Shown here: piece by piece, positions 52,815-62,189 of the stretch
How positions within the stretch are numbered: the first letter of the stretch is position 1
Layout of the letters: the number at the start of each line of letters is the position of its first letter
Source: Syntrophaceae bacterium
Lineage (GTDB): Bacteria; Desulfobacterota; Syntrophia; Syntrophales; UBA2185
Direction: 5' to 3'
Assembly (NCBI GenBank): GCA_003153775.1
Contig: PMBI01000083.1
Location: 1 to 64,000, forward strand
Length of the DNA stretch: 64,000 nt
The notes under the pieces: model-generated
Database searches by the model: none
Told to the model about the DNA's origin: nothing
What the model saw: only the letters and a program-made list of their open reading frames with translations
Program-made: the position numbers and the translations under genes

Positions 52815-53939
52815 TTATTTGAACAGTGAGAGCACCTGCTGTGGTGCCGTGTTTGCCTGAGCTAACATCGCCGTACCGGCCTGGACGAGGATCTGGTTCT
52901 TCGTGTAGTTTGTCATTTCCGAAGCCATATCCACATCGCGGATTGTTGATTGCGCAGCGGTGTAGTTCTGAATTGTGGTGGAGAGGTTGGCATTAGCATA
53001 CCCGAGTCTGTTCTGCGCCGCTCCAACAGTGCCCTGTTTTTGACTCAACACCCCGATGGCGTTATCAACGATGGTGAGGAATGCCTTGGCTTCCGATGCA
53101 GTATCCAGTTGGTCGGCCACAAGACCAGCATCCAAAGAGGCGGCCTTTAAGCTCGCGAGCGTTACACCGATTCTGTCATTCGCCGTGTTTTTTGCGCCTA
53201 CCTGGAAATCAGATGGGGCACCTGCGCTGGAGATGATCGTCATGCCGGTGGCCGCGGTCGAGGTGAAATTATCGTTTAGCGTTATGGTCAATCCCAGACC
53301 CCCGAAAGTGACCGAAGCTGTCCCGCCTGTGCTGGGTTTGACGACGTTGTTGATCAGCTGCGACCCTGCCGTAGTGGCAACGGTCATGTTTACTTTCCCC
53401 GAACCATCGCCAGTGGTGGCAACGGTTAGCGTGTAAGTCGTAGATGCCTGCATACCTGAGGCTCCCCCCAGTCCCTTAGACGCATCAAAAGTGCCAGTCC
53501 CGGCATCTGTAACACCGAATGTGCCGTCAATAAGTTTGGAACCGGCATACGTTGTGGAGTTGGCGATACGATCGATTTCCAGAAGGATCTGATTGCCTTC
53601 CGCATTGATCTTGTCCAGGTTGGAACCCGCATTGGCCGATGATGCCTGGGTAGCCAGTTCTTTCAATCTGGTCAACATATTATCGATCTGATCCATGGCG
53701 CCGCCCGCAACCTGCAATAGCGCTGTTGCCTGGCTCACGTTCTGAGCCCCCACTTTGTAACTGGCGATATCGGCGCTGAACTGCTGAGAAATGGCCAGCC
53801 CCGCTGCATCGTCAGCGGCTGAATTGATACGATAACCTGAAGAAAGTTTTTCGAGAGACTTCTGCATTGCGTTTGAGGTAATATTAAGGTTTCTCTGCGC
53901 GTTTAATGCTACTATGTTACTTTGAATTACGAATCCCAT
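52815..53939 (-). CDS. fliC: Flagellin
   Basis: 374 residues. The conserved D0/D1 ends are complete: GFVIQSNIVALNAQRNLNITSNAMQKSLEKLSSGYRINSAADDAAGLAISQQF at the start and SEMTNYTKNQILVQAGTAMLAQANTAPQQVLSLF at the end. The middle (about 150-270) is a Gly/Thr/Ser-rich variable domain exposed on the filament, with many possible O-glycosylation sites. The gene has a sigma-28 promoter, a leader of about 140 bases with CsrA-type sites, and a strong terminator, so it is a single-gene transcript. It is the only flagellin in the window. Confidence 0.97.
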   Translation of the reverse strand: MGFVIQSNIVALNAQRNLNITSNAMQKSLEKLSSGYRINSAADDAAGLAISQQFSADIASYKVGAQNVSQATALLQVAGGAMDQIDNMLTRLKELATQASSANAGSNLDKINAEGNQILLEIDRIANSTTYAGSKLIDGTFGVTDAGTGTFDASKGLGGASGMQASTTYTLTVATTGDGSGKVNMTVATTAGSQLINNVVKPSTGGTASVTFGGLGLTITLNDNFTSTAATGMTIISSAGAPSDFQVGAKNTANDRIGVTLASLKAASLDAGLVADQLDTASEAKAFLTIVDNAIGVLSQKQGTVGAAQNRLGYANANLSTTIQNYTAAQSTIRDVDMASEMTNYTKNQILVQAGTAMLAQANTAPQQVLSLFK

Positions 53940-54080
53940 GATTTTATCCTCCTTGATACTTTTTTTGTTTTTGGCATCCTTGCCAATTGTTTTAAAAGGT
54001 TATTGTTCACGACCGGTGTTCCTCAGTTTCCTATGCCGGTCACAGCACCAAGATTTCTTTCACCTCCCTCCATAGTCTTT
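53940..54080 (-). promoter_or_regulatory. Flagellin mRNA leader with candidate CsrA-binding sites
   Basis: On the transcript, TTGGCAAGGATGCCAA (53986-53971) is a six-base-pair hairpin with AGGA in the loop, and GTATCAAGGAGGAT (53959-53946) covers the ribosome site and resembles the CsrA consensus RUACARGGAUGU. Further upstream GACCGG and CCGGTC (54041-54011) enclose a 19-base loop with two more AGGA motifs. This arrangement parallels the two-site CsrA control of hag in Bacillus subtilis. Confidence 0.6.
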
Positions 54081-54087
54081 GGCCGTA

Positions 54088-54115
54088 TTATCGGTTGAAA
54101 GGTGGAAACACTTGA
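54088..54115 (-). promoter_or_regulatory. Sigma-28 (FliA) promoter of the flagellin gene
   Basis: Minus-strand TCAA-N16-ACCGATAA, seven of eight matches in the -10 box. It lies just after the stop of the large glycosyltransferase gene and about 150 bases before the fliC start. Confidence 0.85.
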
Positions 54116-54146
54116 GAAAAAAAACCCGTAAGGGAAAGAATAAGAA

Positions 54147-57100
54147 TCAAGGTCTGCTGGAAGGCAGCAAGGAGGAGAGGTTGGATACCTGTGTAGAGAG
54201 GTCACTATTATGCATCAGCGCATTATTAATTTCGTGTAAGATGCCGGACATATCTTCAACTTTATCAATATTTCTCTCCCTGTTCAACCGAAGTTCTTTC
54301 AGTATCAGATCGCACCAGCGTATAAAGTCAACGATGCGATTTTGCCTGAGCTCGATTTCGCAGAGGTATAAAAGGGATTTGAGCATTCCTTTTTCAAGAT
54401 TATGGACACGTTCGAAAAACGGCCGTGCATTGTCGAATTGACCGAGTTGCATGGAGATTTCTCCGAGATGAAGCCATGGCGCCGCTCCTTGAGGATTGAT
54501 CTCTATTGCCTTACCGAAAGATTCCATGGCACGGTCAAGATCATTTTGCCGCCGGTAAAGGAGGCCGAGATTGCATAACGCGGCGTGGTTCTGAGGATCT
54601 ATTTTCATCAGGGCGTTCAGCGCCTGATGTGCCGTTGTCAGATCATCTGTGGAGATGGACAAGTCGGCAAGACGGGTCAGAGCCATAACATCCTGACTGC
54701 CAAGTTCGAAAAGCCGCGATAGGCATCGCTTTTCGTCCTTGCAGTTCTCCGTCCTGCTGTTCCATTTTGCCAACATGTACCAGACTTGAGGTTCATCGGG
54801 CGCTTCCTCCAGGGCAATATCAAGATAGCGACGGGCTAGCCTGAGATCGCCCGAATGGTCCAGATGGAAGATCCCGATTCTCCACCAGGTCTGCCATTTA
54901 TCCTCCGACATCCGATAAGCGGCCTGGTAGTGCATAGCCATACTCGCATCATTATTCAGGGCATGGTACGCATGACCGACAAGGAGATGAAGCTTATGCC
55001 CTTCTCCTAAGGTCGTGTTAATGATTACGCCTGCTTTCTCAGGATCATTCTCATAATCGTCGCGCAGCTCCAAGAAGCGCAAACCGTAATGGAGCACATC
55101 ATTCCATTGTTTTTCCCCGGCCGAGGTAATGGTCATTATATATAATGAATCAAGATGATCAGGAAATTTTTTCAGGGCGCGCAAAGAATGGTCCCGTGCG
55201 TCTTTAAACTCTCCGAGATGACAAAAGGCGAATGCTGCGTTATAATGAGTGGACAGATATAGCGCATCTTCGTTCCCCTGATTCTCTGCAAGACGAATGG
55301 CGAGGGTCGATTCCTCCATGCCTTCTTTATACATCCCCCGGGCAACATAGGAGTTCCCCAGATAATGATGCAGCCTGGGATCGTCCGGCTTCTCCCGAAT
55401 TTGCATCTTCAGGAGTTCAACGGTTCTCAGGAATTTTTCATTCGCTTTTTTTTCTTCGACATTGTATCCATAGTGCATCAGTTCAATCTGTGACATTATG
55501 CTTTGCTGCACGCCGATTACCCGGTTGTGCACACTGCCTTCATAATGAATGACGCCATTGTTCCGGAGGATTCTTTGAGAATTATGCCTGGCGGTCTTTC
55601 GGCCACCGCTGTAGATGCTGATCACGCTGGCATATATAGCGTCTGCCGATGCTGCTTCCCGAACAGCCTGCCGTAAGAGTTCGCCAGAACCTGCAACCAG
55701 CTCCTCGTCGGCATCGATCGTAAATATCCAGTCGCCGGTTGCATAACTCATGGCATGATTTCGCGCCTCACTGAAGCTGTTTTCCCATGGGTGAAAAAAA
55801 ACCTTTTCCGTATATCGCCTGGCAATGTCCACCGTTTTGTCTATTGACCCCGTATCTACGATAATTATCTCGTCCACATAATCTTTTACACTTTTCAGGC
55901 ATGCTTCCAGAAAGGCTTCTTCATCTCTTACAATCATACAGCAACTGATCGTCGGCGCTTCTTGGTCTTTCTCGGTCTTGTTTGAAATATTCGCCAGTAA
56001 CTTATTAACCGTTTCATCATTGGAATTTAGCTGTCTTGCCTTCTCAAGATATACAAGAGATTTGGCCATATCATTCTTATTGTAAGAATAAATGCCGATC
56101 GCCCGCAGAGCGATAAATGGTTCCGGTGCGGATTGAATTGCCTTTTCGAACGATCTTTGGGAATTCGCCGCTTGCCCAAGTTCCGCGCAAGCGATACCCG
56201 TCAGGACGTGCATGTTCCATTCTTCATTGAGGGAGCAGGTTATAAGATTACCAAACTTGGCGGGATCGGTATTAAGATTATCGACAAGCTGAAGATATCG
56301 ATCTGCATGGTAGATTAAATCTTTCCAACACTTCTCATCGAAACAGATCATGATCATCATAAAATGTGAATCGATATGGTGGGGACACTTTTTGAGTGCA
56401 CCGATTGCCATGTCCTTGGCGATGTTCAGATTGTTCGACCGATAATACGCAAGAGAGAGATTATAGTAGGTCCAGAGGAACAGCATATCCTGGTTGTTTT
56501 TGGCTTCTGCCAGCCTGGTGGCCTTGAGACCATGCTCGATGGTTTCCTCGTACATCCCCAGGCTCAGGTAAGAACAACTGAGATAGTGATGTGTGGCGGG
56601 ATTATCCGGACTGTCCTCGAGATCCTTCTTCAAGAGCGAGACGGTCCGTTCAAATTTTTTGCCGGTGTCACCCTCCATGATATCATAACCGTAGTGGAGG
56701 ATTCTGAGCGGATATATTTTTGGCGAGGTCACACCGACGACACGGTTATGCACGCGGCCTTCATAATGAATGACCCCATTGTTACGAAGAATCCGTTCAC
56801 TGTTGTGAACAGCCTTGCTCCGACCTCTATGGGCGGCACTGACGACCTGGGCTACAATGGCATCGATGCCTGCCTCCTGGACGGCATTCAGGACATTCGG
56901 GATATCCTCTTTGACGAGTTCCTCGTCCGCGTCGATTGTAAGGATCCAGTCGCCCTTTGCATAGTGCATGGCCTGGTTGCGGGCCTCGCTGAAATTGTCG
57001 TTCCAGGGATGAAAATAAATTTTGTCGGTATATTTTCTGGCAATATCCACGGTTCGGTCCGTCGAGCCTGTATCCACAAAGATGATCTCATCGGCAACCG

Positions 57101-57230
57101 GTTTGACACTCCTCAGGCATTGTTCAATATATTTCTCTTCATTTTTAGCGATCATGCATACCGAGATCAGAGGTCTCACTGATTGCTTCAGAGTTGTGAT
57201 TGTCGTCTTTGCCTTTTTTTTCTTCTTCAT
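54147..57230 (-). CDS. Large protein with two family 2 glycosyltransferase domains and TPR repeats
   Basis: 1027 residues with an internal duplication. Unit one (about 20-400) has ISVCMIAKNEEKYIEQCL, FVDTGSTDRTVDIARKYTDKIYFHPWNDNFSEARN and the acidic DADEEL motif, followed by TPR-type helices. Unit two (about 425-800) repeats this with ISCCMIVRDEEAFLEACL, VDTGSIDKTVDIARRY and DADEEL, then a longer TPR array to about 960 (for example AALCNLGLLYRRQNDLDRAMESFGKAIEINPQGAAPW). GT2 domains transfer nucleotide-activated sugars; TPR-fused forms often glycosylate proteins. It lies directly upstream of flagellin and follows a TylF-type methyltransferase gene, so flagellin glycosylation is a reasonable inference. 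Confidence 0.85.
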   Translation of the reverse strand: MKKKKKAKTTITTLKQSVRPLISVCMIAKNEEKYIEQCLRSVKPVADEIIFVDTGSTDRTVDIARKYTDKIYFHPWNDNFSEARNQAMHYAKGDWILTIDADEELVKEDIPNVLNAVQEAGIDAIVAQVVSAAHRGRSKAVHNSERILRNNGVIHYEGRVHNRVVGVTSPKIYPLRILHYGYDIMEGDTGKKFERTVSLLKKDLEDSPDNPATHHYLSCSYLSLGMYEETIEHGLKATRLAEAKNNQDMLFLWTYYNLSLAYYRSNNLNIAKDMAIGALKKCPHHIDSHFMMIMICFDEKCWKDLIYHADRYLQLVDNLNTDPAKFGNLITCSLNEEWNMHVLTGIACAELGQAANSQRSFEKAIQSAPEPFIALRAIGIYSYNKNDMAKSLVYLEKARQLNSNDETVNKLLANISNKTEKDQEAPTISCCMIVRDEEAFLEACLKSVKDYVDEIIIVDTGSIDKTVDIARRYTEKVFFHPWENSFSEARNHAMSYATGDWIFTIDADEELVAGSGELLRQAVREAASADAIYASVISIYSGGRKTARHNSQRILRNNGVIHYEGSVHNRVIGVQQSIMSQIELMHYGYNVEEKKANEKFLRTVELLKMQIREKPDDPRLHHYLGNSYVARGMYKEGMEESTLAIRLAENQGNEDALYLSTHYNAAFAFCHLGEFKDARDHSLRALKKFPDHLDSLYIMTITSAGEKQWNDVLHYGLRFLELRDDYENDPEKAGVIINTTLGEGHKLHLLVGHAYHALNNDASMAMHYQAAYRMSEDKWQTWWRIGIFHLDHSGDLRLARRYLDIALEEAPDEPQVWYMLAKWNSRTENCKDEKRCLSRLFELGSQDVMALTRLADLSISTDDLTTAHQALNALMKIDPQNHAALCNLGLLYRRQNDLDRAMESFGKAIEINPQGAAPWLHLGEISMQLGQFDNARPFFERVHNLEKGMLKSLLYLCEIELRQNRIVDFIRWCDLILKELRLNRERNIDKVEDMSGILHEINNALMHNSDLSTQVSNLSSLLPSSRP

Positions 57231-57295
57231 GAAGTTGCTTTCCTCATTTGCAGGGGTAGATGATTGAACCGATGGTGAAGGATTCTATAATACGT

Positions 57296-58189
57296 TTATC
57301 TATTCTTCCGCCAGAATACCCCTGTCCAATCTATCCGTTCGATGGTCTCTGCAATATCATGCTCCGCGCGGAATTCATCCACCGCTGCCCTGCATGGTGC
57401 AAAATCACCGTAATCGTCGATGATGACAAAGCCGCCGGGAACGACTTTATGGTAAAGGTTTACCAGGGCATCGCGCGTGGATTCATAGAGGTCGCCATCG
57501 AGGCGAAGGAGAGCCAGTTGCTTTACCGGCAGATGCGGAAGGCTTTCATTAAACCAACCCTTTACGAATTGCACCTGTTCGTCGAGGAGGTTATATTTGG
57601 CAAACAGATGTTGCACCTCTTCGAGGGTGATGGCCAAGATGGGGTGTACATCCGCACTAAAATCGTAGCCGGCGTCCTGGGGCGCCGCGGGTTTGGGCAG
57701 GCCCGCGAACGAATCTGCGGCCCACACGGTACGATCCGTAATGTTATATGCTGCAAGATAGCCCCTCATGAAAACGACGGCGCCTCCCCGCCACACGCCC
57801 GTCTCCATCAGATCGCCCGGTACCTGTTCCCGCCTGATCACATCGAGGCAGTGGTGAATGTTGTCGAGTCGTTTGCTGCCGATCATCGTGTGCGCGACCT
57901 CTGTCGCATCGCGGAGGTTTATGGACTTTGACTCTCCGCTCTTCGCATCGACATAGTTCCAGATGAACTGGATCTGACCTTCCTCACGCTTACTCCGCAG
58001 AACCTTCATGATGGGGTGGTCGTTTTTTTCTATGTTTCGGACGGTTGCGACCTCTATCGGTGAGTTGGAGACAATCGTATGCAGGATGTAAATAAGCCTT
58101 GCCTCATTTTCCAGATAGAGCAGATTGGTTAAAGATCTTTTCAGGAGATCGAGGTATCGCGCTTCCGGGGGCATCGCTTCCATCAGCAT
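57296..58189 (-). CDS. TylF/MycF-type SAM-dependent sugar O-methyltransferase
   Basis: 297 residues. The core has the SAM-binding motif GDLMETGVWRGGAVVFMRGYL (about 125-147), WAADSFAGLPKP, LRLDGDLYESTRDALVNLYHKVVPGGFVIIDDYGDF with metal-binding acidic residues, and RIDWTGVFWRK at the end, the pattern of macrocin O-methyltransferases. Such enzymes methylate hydroxyl groups of sugars. An N-terminal extension of about 90 residues precedes the core. Its start overlaps the end of the glycosyltransferase gene upstream by seven bases, so the pair is co-translated, and the large GT2 gene follows after 65 bases. Confidence 0.88.
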   Translation of the reverse strand: MLMEAMPPEARYLDLLKRSLTNLLYLENEARLIYILHTIVSNSPIEVATVRNIEKNDHPIMKVLRSKREEGQIQFIWNYVDAKSGESKSINLRDATEVAHTMIGSKRLDNIHHCLDVIRREQVPGDLMETGVWRGGAVVFMRGYLAAYNITDRTVWAADSFAGLPKPAAPQDAGYDFSADVHPILAITLEEVQHLFAKYNLLDEQVQFVKGWFNESLPHLPVKQLALLRLDGDLYESTRDALVNLYHKVVPGGFVIIDDYGDFAPCRAAVDEFRAEHDIAETIERIDWTGVFWRKNR

Positions 58190-59760
58190 TCTATCCTTTC
58201 GTTTTTGTGGGAATCATCTGTCTGCGGCACCGCGAGGGTCTGCGCTTTTTTTGCCATATCCTCCGCCGCTGACTTCTCCCCAATTTGCATTAGGACTGAG
58301 GCTACGCGGGCGTAAGGAATCTCATACTCGGGAAAGATCTCCGCTGCCGACTCGAATGCCTTGAGCGATGCGACCGCATTTCCCTCACGCGCGAAAGCCT
58401 CGCCCAAGATTGTCCAGGCTTTGATCGAGCGGGGGTTGAGAGCTAACGCATGCTTCAGAGACATTATCGCATCCTCCGTTGAATTTGCTCCGAAGAGGCA
58501 TGGCAGGTAACTTTTTGGCTCCAGGCGAGACGCTTCTGCAAAGTGAGCTTGCGCCTGCGCGCGCTCCCCATCCGCCTGGGCAAGAACAAGGCCATCGTGA
58601 AGAAGCGCTTCAAATCGCGTTGGCATAAGCCTGAGGTATCGGTCCTCGCGGATGGCCCCTTCCAATTTGGATAATGTCTTAAACGTGGAAGACTTTTCTT
58701 TCGCGTCCGCATTGCGCCAACCTATCTCAGACAGCAGACGCCGATAGAATCCGATCCGGTTGCTGGCGTGATTCTGCTCAAGGCGCTCCTCAATCACATA
58801 TGCGCGGCCTCTTTTCGCCACTCGGTCCATCAGATCCCGATCCGCGCCCAGCCTGTCGAGAATGTCTATCAATTCATCCGGACTGCGGAAGAAAAAACCC
58901 GTTTCCCCGTCCCGCACCGTGTCCCGGTAGGGAATCAAGTCATTGACTACGGAAACGACTCCGGATATGGCATACTCGAGAAACTTCACGTCCGATCGGG
59001 AGCGATTGAAGGCCGTGTCGCGAAGCGGAGCTAACCCAATATCGATTGTTTCAAGAAAAGCGTAGTAGTCCTCGATGGCGCTGGGCTTAACCCGCTTTTT
59101 CCTGTCTGGAGGCAGGTCGTGGAAAAGCTCCCAGATTGGTTCAGAACACATGAGGCGGAGATGAATTTTTTTATTCTCCCGTATCCACCTGATAAGCGCC
59201 GGTGCAATGTCCGCCATGTCTTCCAGATGCCCGTGCGAGCCTCCCCAGCCGATGCTCAGATCACTTGTTTTCTTCTCAGACTTTTCCGTCGGTATCATCG
59301 TTATCTGGTTCGGGAAGACCTCGCTCACGGGGTTCAGATAGCCGTAAATCTTCCTCAACTCTTCAACGGTGAACTGCATGGCGTCGCTCAGTCGCGCCAA
59401 TCTTCTCGAAAGACCGAAATTTTCCGGATTCCGGTAGAAAAAGTAGACGGGGCTCCATGGCTGAACGGCGTTGATATCATCGGCGATTTCGAATACGGTA
59501 AGACGCTTCCGGGCTTTTCTCTCCCTGATAAGGGGAAGCAGGTCCGGATCGCAGACGTTCTTGAGGACAAGAACATCAGCAGAACGCATGATTTGCTCTT
59601 TCCTCCGGTGAATATTCGTCAAGTTGATGACATAAACACCGTCTTCCCGCGCCATCGTCCTGCCGGGTGCCAGGGTGCGGTAATAATAATCGCCGCCCTC
59701 TTCGTTCTGCGGCGGCTCAACCTGTGCTATTAATATAGGTTGCAGATTCACAAGCATCAT
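58183..59760 (-). CDS. Glycosyltransferase (GT4-like) with C-terminal TPR repeats
   Basis: 525 residues. The first 340 have the look of a two-lobed glycosyltransferase: an N-terminal Rossmann-like part (VLVLKNVCDPDLLPLIRERK, FEIADDIN) and SDLSIGWGGSHGHLEDMADI, then DIGLAPLRDTAFNRSRSDVKFLEYAISGVVSVVNDLIPYRDTVRDGETGFFF, typical of GT-B enzymes of family 4. TPR-like helices fill about 380-500. GGAG directly precedes an ATG-ATG start. It is the first gene of the minus-strand modification operon that leads to flagellin. Confidence 0.82.
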   Translation of the reverse strand: MMLVNLQPILIAQVEPPQNEEGGDYYYRTLAPGRTMAREDGVYVINLTNIHRRKEQIMRSADVLVLKNVCDPDLLPLIRERKARKRLTVFEIADDINAVQPWSPVYFFYRNPENFGLSRRLARLSDAMQFTVEELRKIYGYLNPVSEVFPNQITMIPTEKSEKKTSDLSIGWGGSHGHLEDMADIAPALIRWIRENKKIHLRLMCSEPIWELFHDLPPDRKKRVKPSAIEDYYAFLETIDIGLAPLRDTAFNRSRSDVKFLEYAISGVVSVVNDLIPYRDTVRDGETGFFFRSPDELIDILDRLGADRDLMDRVAKRGRAYVIEERLEQNHASNRIGFYRRLLSEIGWRNADAKEKSSTFKTLSKLEGAIREDRYLRLMPTRFEALLHDGLVLAQADGERAQAQAHFAEASRLEPKSYLPCLFGANSTEDAIMSLKHALALNPRSIKAWTILGEAFAREGNAVASLKAFESAAEIFPEYEIPYARVASVLMQIGEKSAAEDMAKKAQTLAVPQTDDSHKNERIEC

Positions 59761-60228
59761 CTCCGATGATACCCGACCAGCGATAAAAGAGAGAGAGAAA
59801 AGAATATCTGCGCGCAGGCATAATATATCATACTGTTTATATTAATTAATTTAAGAATATGCCGAAAAGGGTGGCAGCATCCGTCCATGATGATTGCGCG
59901 GCACTCTTTTGAGGGTTCGTTTCTTAATCCTTTTGCCATTGTACCGAATGACGCAGACATCTTCAGTGTTTGAACACCTTCATCGTGTTGGGTTATGGCC
60001 TGTTGTTCCCCAATTTGCGCTTCACATGATTACACATAAGTGATGCAAAACTCGTTCCTGACAAGCGGCTAACTTTGCGGGAACTGGCTTCGCCTGACGC
60101 GCACTAAGAATCTTCTCGTCCCGATAAAGGCTACAGAACGGGGGAGTAGACACCCCATGTTCACTGATACCTTATTTGGTATAAATATTGCGTACAATTA
60201 TCTGAGGAAATTACACAGGTGGCAAAAT
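59761..60228. other. Divergent intergenic region before the AT-rich glycosyltransferase gene
   Basis: About 470 bases between two divergent genes. On the minus strand near 59820-59850 the DNA is very AT-rich (TATGATATATTATG) and could hold a promoter for the modification operon. No sigma-54 or sigma-28 site was seen. The last 72 bases (60157-60228) are in frame with the next gene but probably untranslated. Confidence 0.35.
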
Positions 60229-62115
60229 ATGAATGTAGAAGAAATAATGAAAACCGGTGAATCATTGGTTCGTGAAAATAAATTACAGGAAGCGGAAAAA
60301 CAATTCTTGCTCGTTGTTAAATATGATCCCGACAATAAAGAAGCCATTAATAATCTGGGGTTTATTGCTTTTTCTCAAGGAGATATGGAAAAGGCCATTT
60401 CACTCTTCAAGCAAGCTATCAATATTGACCCGTTATACATGGATGCCCTGTTAAACTTATGTTATGCCTTGCAATCCGCAAACTCCCTCGATTTGGCACT
60501 TCCTTTCATAGAAAAGGCCCTTACATTGAATCCCGAAGATGAGGAGCTTAGGCGGATCAAAAAGGAAGCAGATCGGGAAAGTATCACGAAACAAGTGAGG
60601 ACAGGTTCGGAACGCAATGGAGATGTTCAAAATGAAACGATGTACCAAAACAGGGCTTTCAGACCGAAAAGATCGATAAAGGTCATCCATTTGCCCCTCA
60701 TAATCGCCAATAATGCCATTGCTTTGTCAAAGTATTTAAATCGCATGGGCATAGAATCAAAGGTCATTTCATACTTTCGCACCTGGCTGCAATACGAAGG
60801 CGACATCAACCTTGAGCTGGATGGATTGAATGTTTCGGATAGGAATAAGAAAGTCAGAAAATTTGTAGATTATTTCTTTGAACACGAAGCACGCAAGTAT
60901 GACATCTTTCATTTTCATTTTTTTGATAGTTTGTCTACGGGAACATCTTTTGGTGGTTGGAAATCACATGCTGAACGGGAGGATTACTGGGACCTTCAGA
61001 ACCTAAAGAAAATGGGCAAGAAAATTATTGTTAGTAGTTGGGGAAGTGATGTGCGCAACAACAGCAAGCTGGTTTATTACCAATTGAAATATAACGATCC
61101 GGCAATCCAAATCCCCTACCCACCACTAAATCGTAAAGATCAATACCTTAAAATATGGCACTTTGCGCAGTATGCCGACGCAATCGTGCATGGCGATTGC
61201 GAATTGGTTAAACATACACCCTATGGAAAGATGATTCCCATAGGAGTTGATTTGGAACTGTTCGACCTCTTGATGAAAGAAAATACTGTAACAGACAATA
61301 GAATATCCATATTATATGCTCCATCCAACCAGTTCTATAAAGGAACTAATTATACAGAGGCAGTATTAAAGAGAATAAATGAACGCTATGGAGAAAAGAT
61401 AGAAATTCGAAAGATTCACGGCCTTCCCTACCAGGAAGCGATAAAGCGATATTTGGGCAAGGGTGCAGCTATTGACGATATTAATTTCGCATTTGGATTG
61501 TTTGGAGTGGAGGCCATGTATCTCGGTAGAACGGTTTTTACTACTTTTCGGAAAGAAGAATATTTCGGAGAAGATCCAAAATTAGTTGCACCAATAATAT
61601 CGGTTGATAATGAGGACGATTTTTATAATAAATTAGCTGAATTTATAGAGTCAGATTATATTGACCGTAGCGATAGCTACAAGAAATTTATTCGTGAAAA
61701 CTTTTCATCTGTAGTTATCGCTGAAAGATACAAGAATCTATATGAAATGGCTATGTCGGGAGAAAAGATAGAACAGTATGTAAGCCAGGATTGGAATAAG
61801 GAATTCAATTCCTTCATTTCCAAGGAAAAAATTGATAAGCAGGATTACTATACGAAGGTAACGGACATACTCTTGAAGGAAAATGACTTCGAAAAATTAT
61901 TACATGAGGTACAAATGGGTATGGGTTTGAATGACGATGTTGACCTATTGGCTAAATACATTCTCGTTTTCGAGTTAACGAATCAAAAAGACAAAGCATT
62001 AGAAGCAAGAACGAACAATAATCATATTGTGTCAACAGGAGCATTTGCTAATAGTTATAATAGGGCGAAAGAATTATATTTTTCAAATAACACCAAGTCT
62101 AATCAGTCTTCTTGA
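60229..62115 (+). CDS. TPR-glycosyltransferase fusion in AT-rich DNA
   Basis: 628 residues from ATG 60229, with AGGTGG upstream; an in-frame ATG at 60157 would add 24 residues. TPR repeats (about 1-115: NKLQEAEKQFLLVVKYDPDNKEAINNLGFIAFSQGDMEKAISLFKQAI) precede a GT-B-like domain (about 150-540) with FHFHFFDSLS, VSSWGSDVRNNSKL, IPIGVDLELFD, ILYAPSNQFYKGTNYTEAV and FAFGLFGVEAMYLGRTVFTTF. The C-terminal 100 residues are helical. The gene is much richer in A and T than its neighbours, mainly by its codon use, suggesting recent transfer. Its target is unknown; it is oriented away from the flagellin operon. Confidence 0.8.
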   Translation: MNVEEIMKTGESLVRENKLQEAEKQFLLVVKYDPDNKEAINNLGFIAFSQGDMEKAISLFKQAINIDPLYMDALLNLCYALQSANSLDLALPFIEKALTLNPEDEELRRIKKEADRESITKQVRTGSERNGDVQNETMYQNRAFRPKRSIKVIHLPLIIANNAIALSKYLNRMGIESKVISYFRTWLQYEGDINLELDGLNVSDRNKKVRKFVDYFFEHEARKYDIFHFHFFDSLSTGTSFGGWKSHAEREDYWDLQNLKKMGKKIIVSSWGSDVRNNSKLVYYQLKYNDPAIQIPYPPLNRKDQYLKIWHFAQYADAIVHGDCELVKHTPYGKMIPIGVDLELFDLLMKENTVTDNRISILYAPSNQFYKGTNYTEAVLKRINERYGEKIEIRKIHGLPYQEAIKRYLGKGAAIDDINFAFGLFGVEAMYLGRTVFTTFRKEEYFGEDPKLVAPIISVDNEDDFYNKLAEFIESDYIDRSDSYKKFIRENFSSVVIAERYKNLYEMAMSGEKIEQYVSQDWNKEFNSFISKEKIDKQDYYTKVTDILLKENDFEKLLHEVQMGMGLNDDVDLLAKYILVFELTNQKDKALEARTNNNHIVSTGAFANSYNRAKELYFSNNTKSNQSS

Positions 62116-62189
62116 ATTATCACATCATCAAATTTTGAATTTTTTGCAGTCATCTCTTTTTGCGCCCCCCAGAGGTCGAAAATGATTCT

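Noticed and set aside
56376-57182. A 268-codon plus-strand frame inside the double glycosyltransferase gene
   Set aside because: Antisense to conserved GT2 motifs and without any family pattern.
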